Origin: Schistocephalus solidus | Taxonomy: Eukaryota; Platyhelminthes; Cestoda; Diphyllobothriidea; Diphyllobothriidae | Assembly (NCBI GenBank): GCA_017591395.1 | Contig: WEDG01002087.1 | Coordinates: 300,024 to 364,023 of the forward strand | DNA: 64,000 nucleotides | Direction of reading: 5' to 3' | Shown: one piece after another, positions 39,949-50,850 of the stretch | Position numbering within the stretch: position 1 is the first letter of the stretch | How the letters are laid out: each line of letters begins with the position of its first letter | The notes under the pieces: generated by a model | Database searches by the model: none | Told to the model about the DNA's origin: nothing | Seen by the model: only the letters and a program-made list of their open reading frames with translations | Position numbers and translations under genes: made by a program

Positions 39949-40067
39949 GAAATGGAACCGAAAAAGACAAGGTGTGCCACACTTGGGATTGGGTATGACT
40001 GGCTGATGACGGCTAATAAGCCAGAAATGGCCATTCCGGTCTCCCTTGTCTTTGTCGGTTCCATTTC
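39949..40067. repeat. 24-bp inverted repeat enclosing the hammerhead
   Basis: The left arm 39949-39972 (gaaatggaaccg... ending aagacaagg) and the right arm 40044-40067 match as reverse complements at 23 of 24 positions, with a 71-bp spacer holding the ribozyme. In a transcript the arms would pair and extend helix I, locking the type I hammerhead into a long hairpin. The inner edge of the right arm overlaps the CCC that can also pair with 39991-39993, so two foldings compete. Confidence 0.8.
39991..40045 (+). ncRNA. Hammerhead ribozyme, type I (minimal)
   Basis: The core CTGATGA is at 40003-40009 and GAAA at 40024-40027. Helix II is GGCT (40011-40014) with AGCC (40019-40022) around an AATA loop. 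Helix III is the self-complementary ATGGCCAT (40027-40034). The predicted cleavage is after ATT, 3' of 40035. Helix I is GACTGG (39997-40002) with CCGGTC (40036-40041), six pairs including one G-T. An asymmetric internal loop (TAT against T) follows, then GGG/CCC (39991-39993 with 40043-40045). Such very short palindromic helix III structures resemble schistosome and newt hammerheads, which can act as dimers. Odd point: the base pair closing helix II next to the core is a C-A mismatch (40010/40023), and the cleavage triplet is ATT rather than the commoner GTC/ATC, so activity may be weak. All core positions otherwise fit. Confidence 0.75.
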
Positions 40068-40091
40068 ATATATATATATATATATATATAT
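40068..40091. repeat. (TA)n microsatellite
   Basis: TA dinucleotide tract starting directly after the right inverted-repeat arm of the family 2 SINE. Together with 39816-39838 it suggests insertion into, or expansion from, a TA-rich target. Confidence 0.95.
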
Positions 40092-41226
40092 TGAATGTCC
40101 TGGATCAGGACTTATCCGCTACTATCTTGTTATAGATTAACCGGTTTTGATTATAATGATTAGCCAAACAGAAGCGAGAAGCGATGAGTGCATTGCAAGG
40201 AGCTTCAGAATGTCTCAAAATGACTGTAGCTGCTGCGTATGTGCCTGAGATGCCGGGAATGAGGCACTAAAAGAAGCGACTTAATACAATAATTTGGAAA
40301 TCATATATCATCTATTGTCCCCAATACAGCTTTAGATAATTCAATTATGTTAAATATACCAGCCGATCTCTGAATAAGAGGTTGCGTAGGAACGGAAAAG
40401 TGGCCAAGATGCCAGACTGGAGTTCATAATTCCCGACACCGTGACTTGTTAACAGTCGATGATTGATGCCTTGGATGCGACAGGCAGACTCCCATTAGAT
40501 TTTTCGACACAAATGGCTCAATCAACGCCCTAAACACATTATTTCTACTCACGGAGACGGCCAAAACGGTAACCACCTCAGGGGTTTCGACGTGTCGCAA
40601 GCAGCGAAAAGCACAGTTACGCGGAGATCTGCGAATGAAAATGGCAGCAAACCTCCTGGCTGAGTGGCGGACAGTTCAGTCGGATAATGAATTGAGGCTC
40701 GCATGGGGGACAGCGGTGAAGATGCGCTAAAGATTTACGGGGATCTGATTGGCCGTAAGCATGCCTATATCTGGTTTTGCCCACTCTCACCCGGGCAGAA
40801 CTAGTGCAATGAATACCTGTGAGGTCGTGCGTGTGACACGCGTAGAAGGGCAGTTAAGATTTATCAGGCAATAGGGCTGAGTACGCTTCCAGTTGTCATG
40901 ACCCATTCTTATCATTGGAGCAAGCTTGGCGAAAGAGGAGATGCTGCAGTATTATATGCTTCATAAGCTTTTCCTTACCATAAAGTGTGTATGCGCCAAT
41001 GAGGGGCATGAGTTGGATGACATTCCACGCGGAGTCCGAAAAACCACATACGAGATAGTGACCACTTCATCCAGAATTTTACCAGCTGCGATTTCGGCAC
41101 CGGTTCTCAGACAAAGAACTATCAAACATCCTACCAACGTCCGTCAATTAAACACTCAGAGGAAGCCAAAAAAAGGCCTATAAATTTTGCTGCAAATTTT
41201 CCTAAGATTAGGCAGATGAATATTGC
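40092..41226. other. GC-richer block of unknown nature
   Basis: 40390-41180 is richer in GC and CpG than its surroundings and lies between two family 2 SINE copies. An 85-codon plus-strand frame at 40926-41183 has no recognisable motif. It may be an old transposon relic. Confidence 0.4.
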
Positions 41227-41310
41227 CAACAAAGACACGAGAGATTGGAATGGCAGTTTATAGTTTATAAGCCGTCGTCAGCCAGTCATGCCGATACCTT
41301 AATTCTGGCG
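41227..41310 (-). mobile_element. Family 2 SINE fragment, minus strand
   Basis: On the minus strand this reads ggcatgactgg, CTGACGACGGCT, a decayed helix II, TGCCATTCC, then gtgtctttgttgg. It therefore matches the hammerhead core and tail of the copy at 39849 with several substitutions; GAAA is lost. The tRNA-like head is missing or unrecognisable. Confidence 0.65.
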
Positions 41311-43859
41311 GACGAAGATTACCTTTTTCACAACCAATAGTTAATACTACCAGGTTTGCAAGAGCAAAGCATTATTCGAGAAACAATGTCTCAAAAGATT
41401 TGTTGTGTTGTGTTGTAACATGCTCCAAGGAACTTGCACTTGTCAAAGGTTTAACATCTTTTCGGCACAAAAATTTTGAAAACAATTTTTCTGTGATGGT
41501 GAATGTGGTAGGAATTACTGACATGGACCCTGAAATGGGACACGAAACAACGAATTCCCTGCCCACCTTAAAAATCGGGCCCTGTGGCTAACTTCAGGAA
41601 AGATAAATAGTCCGAAAACTAGACCTTACATGATTGGAAACCATAAGAATATACTAAGCCCAAAATCTACTCTAAACCCATACCCTTACCTTAGCCATTG
41701 CGATAGACATAACCGTATTTTCTCTGGAATTCGGCGTGAAGAGACCTGCATTGCAGGTAGTCCTCATGTCCTCTTTAGGTCATCATTATTGAGAATCCTG
41801 CTACCAAAAAACCTTCTGGATCAACTAATAGCGGTGTGTATATTATAAGGAACCGTTCTGTGTTTTCGATGGACCCTGATGTAAATTGAGCTTAAGTTGT
41901 TATTGATGCAACCGCAAAAAGACTTTCCCGACTTCTAAAAGCAGATATTAACTTTAGGTACGATGCTTCGATACCACATGGGTGAATTTAGGCTATGGTT
42001 TCCTATTCGTCAAGGAATTGGAACCGCATTTTATTACAGAATATTTTGTTTTCTAACCATTCGCATTGATTGAAAGAATAAGGTTTACTTTTTGTAGACA
42101 TGTCTTTTAACGATTTCAACAAATACGTACAAAACAAAATGGCTCCTTATGTTCTTATTGTTCGCAGCAGACCCTGGGATCTAAATTATGTTATAGTCGA
42201 ATCACTAGTTGATGTTCCCCACGAATGCGTTGGAAATCAATTTTTCGGGAGAACCAGGTCCCCACTGAGCTAGAAATTGACAAGCCTGGATTTAGTCTCA
42301 CGCAATTAAAGCACCAGTAAACGCAACACTATTTTTAACTGATGCATTCACCAAATTGAAGCGTGAGTCTCCCACAAAACCTTTTTATACCATTCCAGCA
42401 TTTTTACATAATCGCCGTGCGAAGTAGGCAGTGACAAATGTCTAAAATAAAAGGCAATTTATTTTAGATTGTTTTTGGAAGCATAAATACAGATAGTTTA
42501 GGTCTTATCCTTAAGAGTTTGGAAAAATGCAGTTGACCACATCGATGTGTTAATTGTTAGTAAAAAGATAAAGTTGCAAATATCAAAACATTTTTAGGAA
42601 ATTTAGAGCACTGCTACACTTGTTTATTTTTTTAGCAATGTTAGCCTGTCCTACCGTTTTGGGGGGATTGTTACCTCTCTCATAGGTTAAAAATATCTTT
42701 AATGTTACTTCTCTCAAACATGTGACAAAATTAGTGGATACTTGATAAGTTAACGGGCGATTAGATAATCTACGGCAGATTGAGATGACACGACATCTGC
42801 TGCCAGGGAACCATCTGCTCCAAAACAAAATTCATGACTGGCAACCACACAATATTCATTTGGATGATGCGGAAGGGGTACGCGTACGTAGTGTCAGCCA
42901 TGACTGTTGAGTTGCTGTATGTTGCCAGATTTTTCAAATTATTTGTTTTGGATAAAAATAACAAAGATATGAATGGATATTATTGACAATAATATCGTTT
43001 AGCTGTCTCAACGCAATTCCCGCTAGGCACATGATATTCGGACCTTAGTCAGCTGCTTTACAAAAATGTGTAAACCAAATCCTCGGTTGCAAGTTGATGA
43101 CTGTAAGGAAATTAGAACAACCATTAAAGTGTATCATTTTTTTCGTTAGTAAGCATTTCGAGTTTTGACAGTTGGTTGCAATGGGAGCGCCTGCTGTTGT
43201 CTCAGATCTGGAACATCAGACAACATGGCTTGGCCGTTACGCGTCAGATTTAGGTCCATCAATAAGCAAGACAGAAGAGATCATGACCAGAAATCTCTCC
43301 AAGCATGGAATTCTGCTACTTACCTTTTAGAGATTCAAAAACAAAATACCTCGAAATGATACTGGTTTTCGGAGTTAAGACAGCAAACAGAGATACCAAT
43401 AACTTCAACATTAGCTGTATCCATAAATTCGAGTAGGACAATCTTCCTTTTAGTGACAAGGACGAAGTTTTGCGAGTATTCCTTCAAAGGAAATATGTCC
43501 GAAGAGTGCCTAGGTATGAAATATTTTTATACCGAATAGCATATTTGGCGCCTGCTACGGTCATAATGGCCCCGTCTGTGTAAAATGTTACGCAAATTCC
43601 TAATAGCCACAAACTGCGCCACCAAATAGCCAATACTACAAAAACTGTGTGCATTTCTACACGTGTTAAACTACCGTTGATATCTGTAAATGTCTTCCTC
43701 TACTCAAATTGTCGTAAGAATTTGCCCTTCAAAGGTATTCGTCTAGTTTCCTTCAAATTCGCAGAATTGAACCTATTTTGGTCTGAAAAAGGTGTGTTTG
43801 TGGCAAAATATACCGATTGACCGAAATGTCCTCCAGTAACCTGAATGCTAGGTGGTTCT
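41311..43859. other. No gene seen
   Basis: AT-rich, frames of at most 81 codons. 43105-43859 is clearly mirrored at about 56.1-56.66 kb. Confidence 0.65.
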
Positions 43860-44040
43860 GGGCCTTGACTGTCAGCACTGTGGGACTATAAATGCGTCCT
43901 CCGTTTTCGCTTTCTCTTTGGCCATTCCAAACCTGTCGTCGTATTGGTGGCTGCATGCCCAGTCAGCTAACCAGCGATTGGTTATGCCCTACCATATTCT
44001 TCCCCTATGATTGGCTGCGCTGGTAGCACGTGCCACGCTG
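43860..44040. promoter_or_regulatory. GC-richer block with CCAAT and E-box motifs
   Basis: Three ATTGG (CCAAT on the minus strand) lie at 43943, 43977 and 44010, with a palindromic GCACGTGC at 44026-44033. A TATAAAT is at 43887-43893 on the plus strand. The spacing looks promoter-like, but the CCAAT and TATA motifs point in opposite directions and no gene is recognisable on either side. It may equally be a repeat. Confidence 0.2.
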
Positions 44041-45984
44041 GCATGCCTTTCAAGGCGAACGTTAGAACAGCTGTGGCAGCAGCAATAACATCAGAAGTGG
44101 CCAACGCGAATGCACTCAGATACTAAAACCATTCTTTTTCACCCGCTTTTTTCTCACATTTATCATTTTTTCGCAAGTCGCCCACAGTTATCACGAAGAT
44201 AGGCAGGTTTTGATAGGAAAAAGCTCTCCTTGACATTATGTGTGCGACTAATCAGTAGGCGTACCTCCGCGAGCCCTCCTGTGTGTACACAACAAGTGCC
44301 TGGTCTCCTTCTTTATCTGCGCCCCCTTGTGTTGAACTTATGCGTTCTACCAGCAAGAAGAGGATATAGCTGCGGAGACCCCTATGCGATGCTTGAGTTC
44401 CGTTGCTGATCCTCTTCCGCAAACATCAGATTCTCGCGCTCTGAATCTTCAAGGGGATATATTTGAGTACGGTTTCTTTCCAGAAAGCGACGGATTGAAT
44501 AGAAAGATGACAAAATGAACATTGACACTTCTTCCTGGCGAAGGGACCTAACAATTGCGAACATTTGGAGGACAAGTAGATTTATCAGCTGTGTTCTTCT
44601 GCTAGCTACTCTCAGTCGTAAGCTAGTTAATCGTTGTTTTTTAAATCGTTTATCCAATTGTCGTGAAAATATCGTATCTGGATATACTAAACCTAATCCA
44701 CAGTACTGAAAACAGGTTACTTCTTCGGCTAACAATAACGCAGTGTTTTTGTTTAAACACCTATTACACATTGGCTGTGATGCTTTTGAATGTCGTTCTG
44801 CATCACAAGTCTTGCAATGGACAAAATAAGAAACATTCCTCTAGTGAAATAGAAATAAAGCAATTTTCCCGACGGACCAAACATATGCTTTTAAGATCTC
44901 TAATCAGGAGCTTCTCAGGTACTCTTTAGTTGTCAGTTTAAATAGCAGTCTTGCCGTGTCTGTTCGTATAAAATTCTTCCATTCTCACCAAAAAGGCAGG
45001 TTCACGAGCAAAATAAACGAAGCGTTTCAGTGCGCTAACTAGAAAAATTTGGAAATTGATTTAACAAACCTCGCACAGCATGAAGATGAAAAAAGCACTT
45101 TTCCGATATCCATTCAGCATTTAGATATTTTAATTCAGACTTAATGCAATCCTATCTTGTGTTTTAATGGCATACCTTAACGCGTACGTAATCATCGAAT
45201 TAGGGCAAAGATAAATTGCAATTTTAGCCAAAAACCCTAACTTATTGGTCATTTGTAACCACAAATAAATGCGAGGCTTGGCATGTTTCTAGCGGCGCGT
45301 GAGCTGAACTCCCTATGAGAGGTTTATAAATTAAAGAATAATAATACATAATGGATAAAGGCAAATAAGTCGGATACATATAACTCACTTGATCGTCGTG
45401 CATAGAACTTTGGGACTTAAAATATTGGTCCCAGAAATAAATCAAATGAACCCTGCCTTTTAATTCCAGTTGCATTGCATAAACAGAAAATAACTACAAT
45501 TCATCCAAATTGGGAAGGCGCAAACGTAATTGTTTTTTAAACTTCAGAAAAAGGTCCTGTTGTAACACTGATGGAGCTCAATTTAAAACGCACTTGAGGA
45601 CAGAGAGAGAAATATTAGAACAAATCAGCTACAGATGAGCTGAGCCTGCTAAATTAGTCAGCAATACACATAAAATTATATGCATAGATCAAACAGCAGA
45701 CTCTGATGTCAGCAGACTGTTCATAAAGTAAAACAAAAGTAGGAAAATGATCGACTAAAAGGATGGCAATAAATAGAAGTCCAATGCAAGGTTACTACAC
45801 CCAGGTTAAACAAAGGAAAATGTATAATATTATCCACTGTACTCGCAAAACATTGCTAACAGAAATGTGCTCTTTTAATGACAGTTTGATCGAAGATTCT
45901 GCTAGGTCCATCCTGTGCCTCACAGGCGGATAGTGCAAGAATTTTGACTTGTGTGTGGATTATTTTTTAAAGTAAGAGTAGACT
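44041..45984. other. No gene seen
   Basis: The longest frame is 129 codons on the minus strand (44382-44771), with an overlapping 64-codon frame opposite. No domain, signal peptide or splice context supports it. Confidence 0.6.
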
Positions 45985-46392
45985 GGCGCTGCAAGTACCG
46001 CACGCGTTCAGTCCGCATCCCCGTGTGCCGTCTTGATGGCACAGTTGAGAAGACACGAGATGGGATCAGGCGCAGGTGGCTGGCGTGGCCAGAGACGCCC
46101 CTGACCGTTACGTTACGCCTGACACAGATCCAACAGAGTGGGAGTGCCAAAAAGGCTACAGATGTCTAATGTGGCGTGAGCCTGCACCTACGCGAGCCAA
46201 CACGCCCCCATCCTTGGCAGTTGGGGCACAAGACGACTAACGCCTGTGGTGTCCTAATCTAGCCCCCGTTGGTCCAGCGCATCTACCACACGGCCTGCTT
46301 AGGGGACACAGTGTGTTCTATACAACGGTCCCCTAATTATCCTGATATTTAACCTGGTAATTTGCCAGGATGGTGTAATGAATGAATGTGTA
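45985..46392 (+). mobile_element. SINE-like element (family 3) with (ATGA)n tail
   Basis: A GC-richer block of about 400 bp in AT-rich surroundings. Recognisable words are ccgcatccccgtgtgccgtc, gatgggatcaggcgc, ccatccttggcagttgggg and ggtccagcgcatctacc. A small hairpin CCTGG/CCAGG (46353-46369) is followed by an ATGA-repeat tail (46377-46389), typical of a retroposon 3' end. A 72-codon open frame inside it (45951-46169) has no recognisable product. Its degraded mirror copy at 54082-54405 was the first clue to the fold-back. Function and lineage are not recognised; the 5' end is approximate. Confidence 0.6.
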
Positions 46393-49300
46393 GATGCTAC
46401 TGGACTATTTGCCTGATTTCTTCCCATGGCCAGCGAAAATCTTTCAGAAAGTTGAATAGAAGGTGATTAAGCAAACTCATGAAATTCATAATTTCCTACT
46501 CCTGCTTTTTAAGCACCCAAAAGCGTAAGTATTGTGTATGAGATAGAAATAGATAAAAATATTCTATAAAGTATGTAGGATTAAAAAAAACTCCTGGTTG
46601 AATCAAATGAGGGCAAAAGGGTAAGGAATAAATGCACATTTTCTTGTAAATTCAGAAAATGCCCGTCGCATGATTGTGCGGTTTCAAACGAAAATGTCGT
46701 TGATGAAATAAACAATCTTGAAATTCAACCTAAACGGTAGATTCATACCACAGAATTACCAACTGAAAATTACTCCTCACTAGATGAGTACCATGGCGAA
46801 AGCTCACTAAGAACAAAACTGAAATGATCATTTTTTCAAATTTACCTCTTCCGCAATAGATTTGCCAGTTTTAAAACATTTGGCTGCAGACCTAAAGTTT
46901 TGCAAATTATTTTCAGCCACTGTTTTTGTTATGAACATAAACAATTCCTGTAAATGAGTGGGTTAAAATGTACCTTTTTTGTTCAGAGGTTATTGTCGGT
47001 CAAGTTGAAGAAACCCCAAGATGATTAAATAGGTAATATTATGGACTGTTTCTTTTCAAGACATTTAACTGATTACTAATGTTTTGCGTCCCACCTAGCA
47101 TGTGCCGTTTAAAAGACATTTGATGCAATTTGAGAAATGAATCAGAACCCATTTAAATGCACCAGTGAATGCTGTATTTCACTATCCATCACTATCGGTT
47201 TTCTCCATATCGTGTCCAGGTCAGCTTTGGTTAAGTATAAGGTTTGCAGTGATAATCGAGTCTACAAGGATGTCCTCCTAAACAAATGGATGATGCTTCG
47301 GAAGAAGCACATATGATCTATTGAAATCTTTTTAGTTTAATTTTAAAAGGCCTATTGGCCTCTAATAAAATACGATTATGAATAATATTCAACAACTATT
47401 TGTCTTCGTATGTAGGATAAGTAGTTAAAGTGTTCACCTGCAGTAAAATATCATAAAAATTCTCTCAAAATCTTTTATGATCGCAGGCCATCACGCTTCC
47501 AGTCTGTATCAACCTTTACCTGAATAATCCTTGAGATATTGATACTGTCTTCATTCATAGTCCCAGATGATAGTATGCAGCGTGTGTCATCCATTCTCAT
47601 TCTTTACTTCATTTGAGGCATAACCATTCTTCCCTGACCTCAGATACATTTATCGGTGCCATTTTGCGTTTGAGTTTGTGTAGCGCTTTTCTCAGTGAGG
47701 TCTAGGAACGGCAAGAATTACATCAGCTTTGCGCACCACCTTAGCAGATATCGACGTACGGACTTGCAACAGTATCTGACTTGGAATTTGTACTTAATTT
47801 GTCTGGCTCATGCGTGGAAAAGCTGTCTTGATTTGTCTACTCAACTTCCTTATGGACTTGAAAATAACTTCAAAAGAGAATTAGTTGTTTTGAAAATGAA
47901 CCGATCATTCCGTTTTGTCCAACTAAGTTTTCCTGTCTAGGACACTAAACTATGACTAATAAGGCGTTAGAAAACATTTTTAACAAGGCTCCTTTATCCT
48001 TCCTGTGCATTGTAGAGTCACTGGGTGGATAAGCTGGTTTACGTTTAACCTAGTTAAGAGGATCAGGTTTGTTTAAGATATTTCCTTTATTCCGATTAAA
48101 CAGTAATTAGGAGTTTATATAACCGAACTCTGTCCAATGAAAGCACGTTAGCTGTTTGAGTGATGACAAATATAAGCAATTCCTGCCTATAAGCAGGGTG
48201 GTCCTTATATGTTAATGTTAAATCATAACAAAACTGCGGGCTGCCCATCTAGCGAACCCTAAGATACTTATTCGTGCTTGTCCCTATAAGACAGATTAAA
48301 TTTTCCCCGGTGAAACATGTGCTTGACAAGCACAAGTAAAACATAAGTAAATTTTGTTACCGTCAGGCACTTATGTGTAGTTTTTCACTTTGATGCCCTC
48401 CACATTCATTCTATTCTCATAGGTGCTTTGTTACTGGTATTTTCGCAACACCCAGTCGCAGTATAACTGAAACATGCAGTTAGAATAGAAAGCCTTTTGG
48501 AGGTTACTTCTCATATTTTTTCCGGTTTCATTTTCATTAGGACGAAACAGTCAGTCAAAGCAGATTTTTAATGAATTTGATTTATATTTAGGAAGTCAGG
48601 TTGGGCGAACGAAGGCTTTTGATTATTCGACATCAGGCCTTTACAGTAATAAAATGGACGGTAAATTAACAATATTTAAACATCCAACAAACAGTTAGTA
48701 TGGGGAAGAGCTTGAGGATGATCAGAAGGACAAGGGTTATAGTTATATATTACTGCCCGCTTTTTTCAGCTTGTGAATATTACGCGGTTATCCTGCTGTA
48801 GCTGGCGTAGAAATTGCTTATCTATTCATCATATCATTCTAAATGAGCCTTTTAATGTTAGTTCCAAAGGATTTACTTAAATTTCAGACCCTCGTTTCTT
48901 TGGAAATCAAACAAATAGTGCAAACTACCCCTGGACTAGTCGGCCAAAAGTAGTTCCTTAAGAACAGACGAAAAAGTTAAATCATATATTTTATTTCCGT
49001 TCAGGAGAATATATAGACCTGTGATTGGCAGTAGATACGAGTAACTGATAACGGACTGTTGAAATAGCGCAACAAATTTCCAGCGCTGATGTCATAGCTT
49101 TATTTTGGGGTGCATTCTCCATCACCATAGTAGTTTGTACCTTGTTCAGAATAATTTTAAGTGAATCTTTTTAAATTAGTTCTAGTTGGATTTTGTTATT
49201 ACATTTATCAATAGTCAACCGTTGTCCTGACATTTCTTTAAGACTTCCAGCCGAATAATATACAGTGTGAACTATAACACGGGCACCATGTCACAATGAA

Positions 49301-50789
49301 ATGTTAAGATAATAATGGCACATAAAACTTAAGCCTTTTCTGGATAATCACAAAACAATAATGACTATGGTGCAGGAGAAGATCTTAGAGAGTAGCTTAG
49401 TCTCATGGTAAATATCAGAGCTTCGGAAACAGGCCCAACTCAGAACATTTAAGCAATTAAGAAATTATTCGAACCGGCTAACCGGCTAGGGTTTATTTTT
49501 GCTGGTCATTTCCGCTAAAACAATTGCCTACATAATTTTGACAACCAACTTGGAAAAAAGCACCTCCTTTTTTGACCCGCCTTATTTGTCGAAAATTATG
49601 TCGTATTTTTATGCAATTCTCAATTATTTGAACGTTGGTAAGTCTATGGATGCCTAGCTGTAGTATCAGATCATAATGACACTAAAAATCTAGACGCCTC
49701 TCTATCAATTTCTCGATGTTAATTCATCACGTGGTAAAGTGGAAACAGTACATGTAAACAATAATTGCAATTCCCGTTCGCTTTAACTTAATGTTTAAAC
49801 GAATGAATGGGTTAAGTCAGCTTGTCCAGAGAGGCAAATAGTCTGCTTGTGTTACTCCATCGCATTGATTCGTAACCATTTTGTAAGAAAAATAATATTT
49901 TGCCAGATATTTCGGCATATTTATACTGATAATGTTTTTCTCATCCCGCTAATATTGTAGCATATTAGCATAAATTAAATTCAATAATTCAGGTCGACAG
50001 GCAGGCAGCACATCATGACTACCAAACAAATATCTCTTCTACTTCATAGTAAAAGGCTCATTCATGGGGAACAGCGAGAGATGCCTTCTGAATTAATATT
50101 TTTACATGTACTTATTGAACGAGGCTGGTCACATTATGGATTTTCGGTGAGGCGAATATTATAATTCGATTGACCTTATTATGAAAACGTTGAGGGTCAA
50201 GAATCCGCTGACAGTGCAGCGCTCCGTCCAATAAAGTAGCAACACCCCACCTGGACGTTTTGAGGGTTAATAAATTTTACGCATAGTATATATATTAATC
50301 GCGTAATGGCTTGTCGTCTGTCACGATAACATGACTAGTCTGAAGCCGCCATTAATGCCGAAAAGTCGTACACATACTTTAACTGCATTCGAAAATTCAG
50401 AGGGTGCGAGTTCGATTCTCCCAGTGAAATGTTCGTTTCACAAAACGTTTTGAAGACAATGTAATTTTCAGTTGTCTTAAACTGCCATTTTTTTCTAAAC
50501 GCTACTATCCAAACTACGCCAAAATCCGCCACGAGTCCAAGGTAATATGAAAATAAGAAGCAATATCGGTGCAAAGCCTAAAAGATAGGACACGATCACT
50601 TTAATTTCTACTAGATAGAGGTAAACATATAGAAAAGGGGTAAAAGGACCAAGGCCTCTGATCAGTCAGTTAATAATTCTGTATGGTTCGAGCGTTCCTT
50701 TCTCATGCTTGGAAATCTTGATTCTTCTGTTTTGGGATATGGCTTTTTCACTTGTTTTGGTTGTTGCGAAAGCTGCCCGATTTTTCACT
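46393..50789. other. No gene seen
   Basis: AT-rich, mirrored in arm 2 between 50.85 and 54.08 kb. No repeats recognised apart from the isolated B-box-like sequence at 50396. Confidence 0.65.
50396..50430 (+). other. Isolated B-box-like sequence
   Basis: gtgcgagttcgattctccca resembles the T arm of a tRNA, with a TTCGATT loop and a 5-bp stem with one mismatch. No A box is found at the right distance, so it is probably a remnant SINE head. Confidence 0.3.
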
Positions 50790-50850
50790 GAGTTGCTTGT
50801 AGATGACGTAGGTCGACCGGGCCCGTAATAAATGTCTAATGCTAACTCAG
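50790..50850. other. Turning point of the fold-back
   Basis: The two arms meet here. The segment left of 50818 (agttgcttgtagatgacgta) is answered on the right by a degraded reverse complement ending in gctaactcag. The centre contains two small perfect palindromes, GGTCGACC (50811-50818) and CGGGCCCG (50818-50825). The estimated axis is 50821/50822. There is no spacer longer than a few bases, so the strand turns back almost immediately. No adapter-like sequence is recognisable. Confidence 0.85.

Larger units (their letters stand above)
39849..40067 (+). mobile_element. Hammerhead-bearing SINE (family 2), best copy
   Basis: The element starts with a module around gctcaccgatctgctcaagg and agagccctcg that is shared with the copy at 8356. 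It continues into a hammerhead core (39991-40045) and ends in ccttgtctttgtcggt. It sits between two (TA)n tracts (39816-39838 and 40068-40091). Related copies lie at 8356, 8641, 39160 and 41227, so this is a dispersed family. Short non-autonomous retroposons carrying type I hammerheads are known from schistosomes (Sm-alpha) and other flatworms. The lineage assignment here is inference; membership of a repeat family is seen directly. Confidence 0.8.
33120..50821 (+). repeat. Arm 1 of a giant fold-back inverted repeat
   Basis: This 17.7-kb stretch is present a second time, reverse-complemented and degraded, in 50822-64000. It is the better-preserved arm: it has normal A/T runs, intact repeat elements and the same texture as the 33 kb to its left. 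Arm coordinates come from hand-matched anchors along its whole length. The clearest are 50287-50304 (exact 18-bp match to 51186-51203), 50343-50356, 45985-46392, 43105-44052, 37221-37230 and 33250-33285. The left limit is set only by the window ending at 64000, so the true arm may reach further left than 33120. Confidence 0.93.

Noticed and set aside
50396..50430. tRNA gene
   Set aside because: Only a T-arm-like element is present, with no A box or acceptor stem at the right distance.
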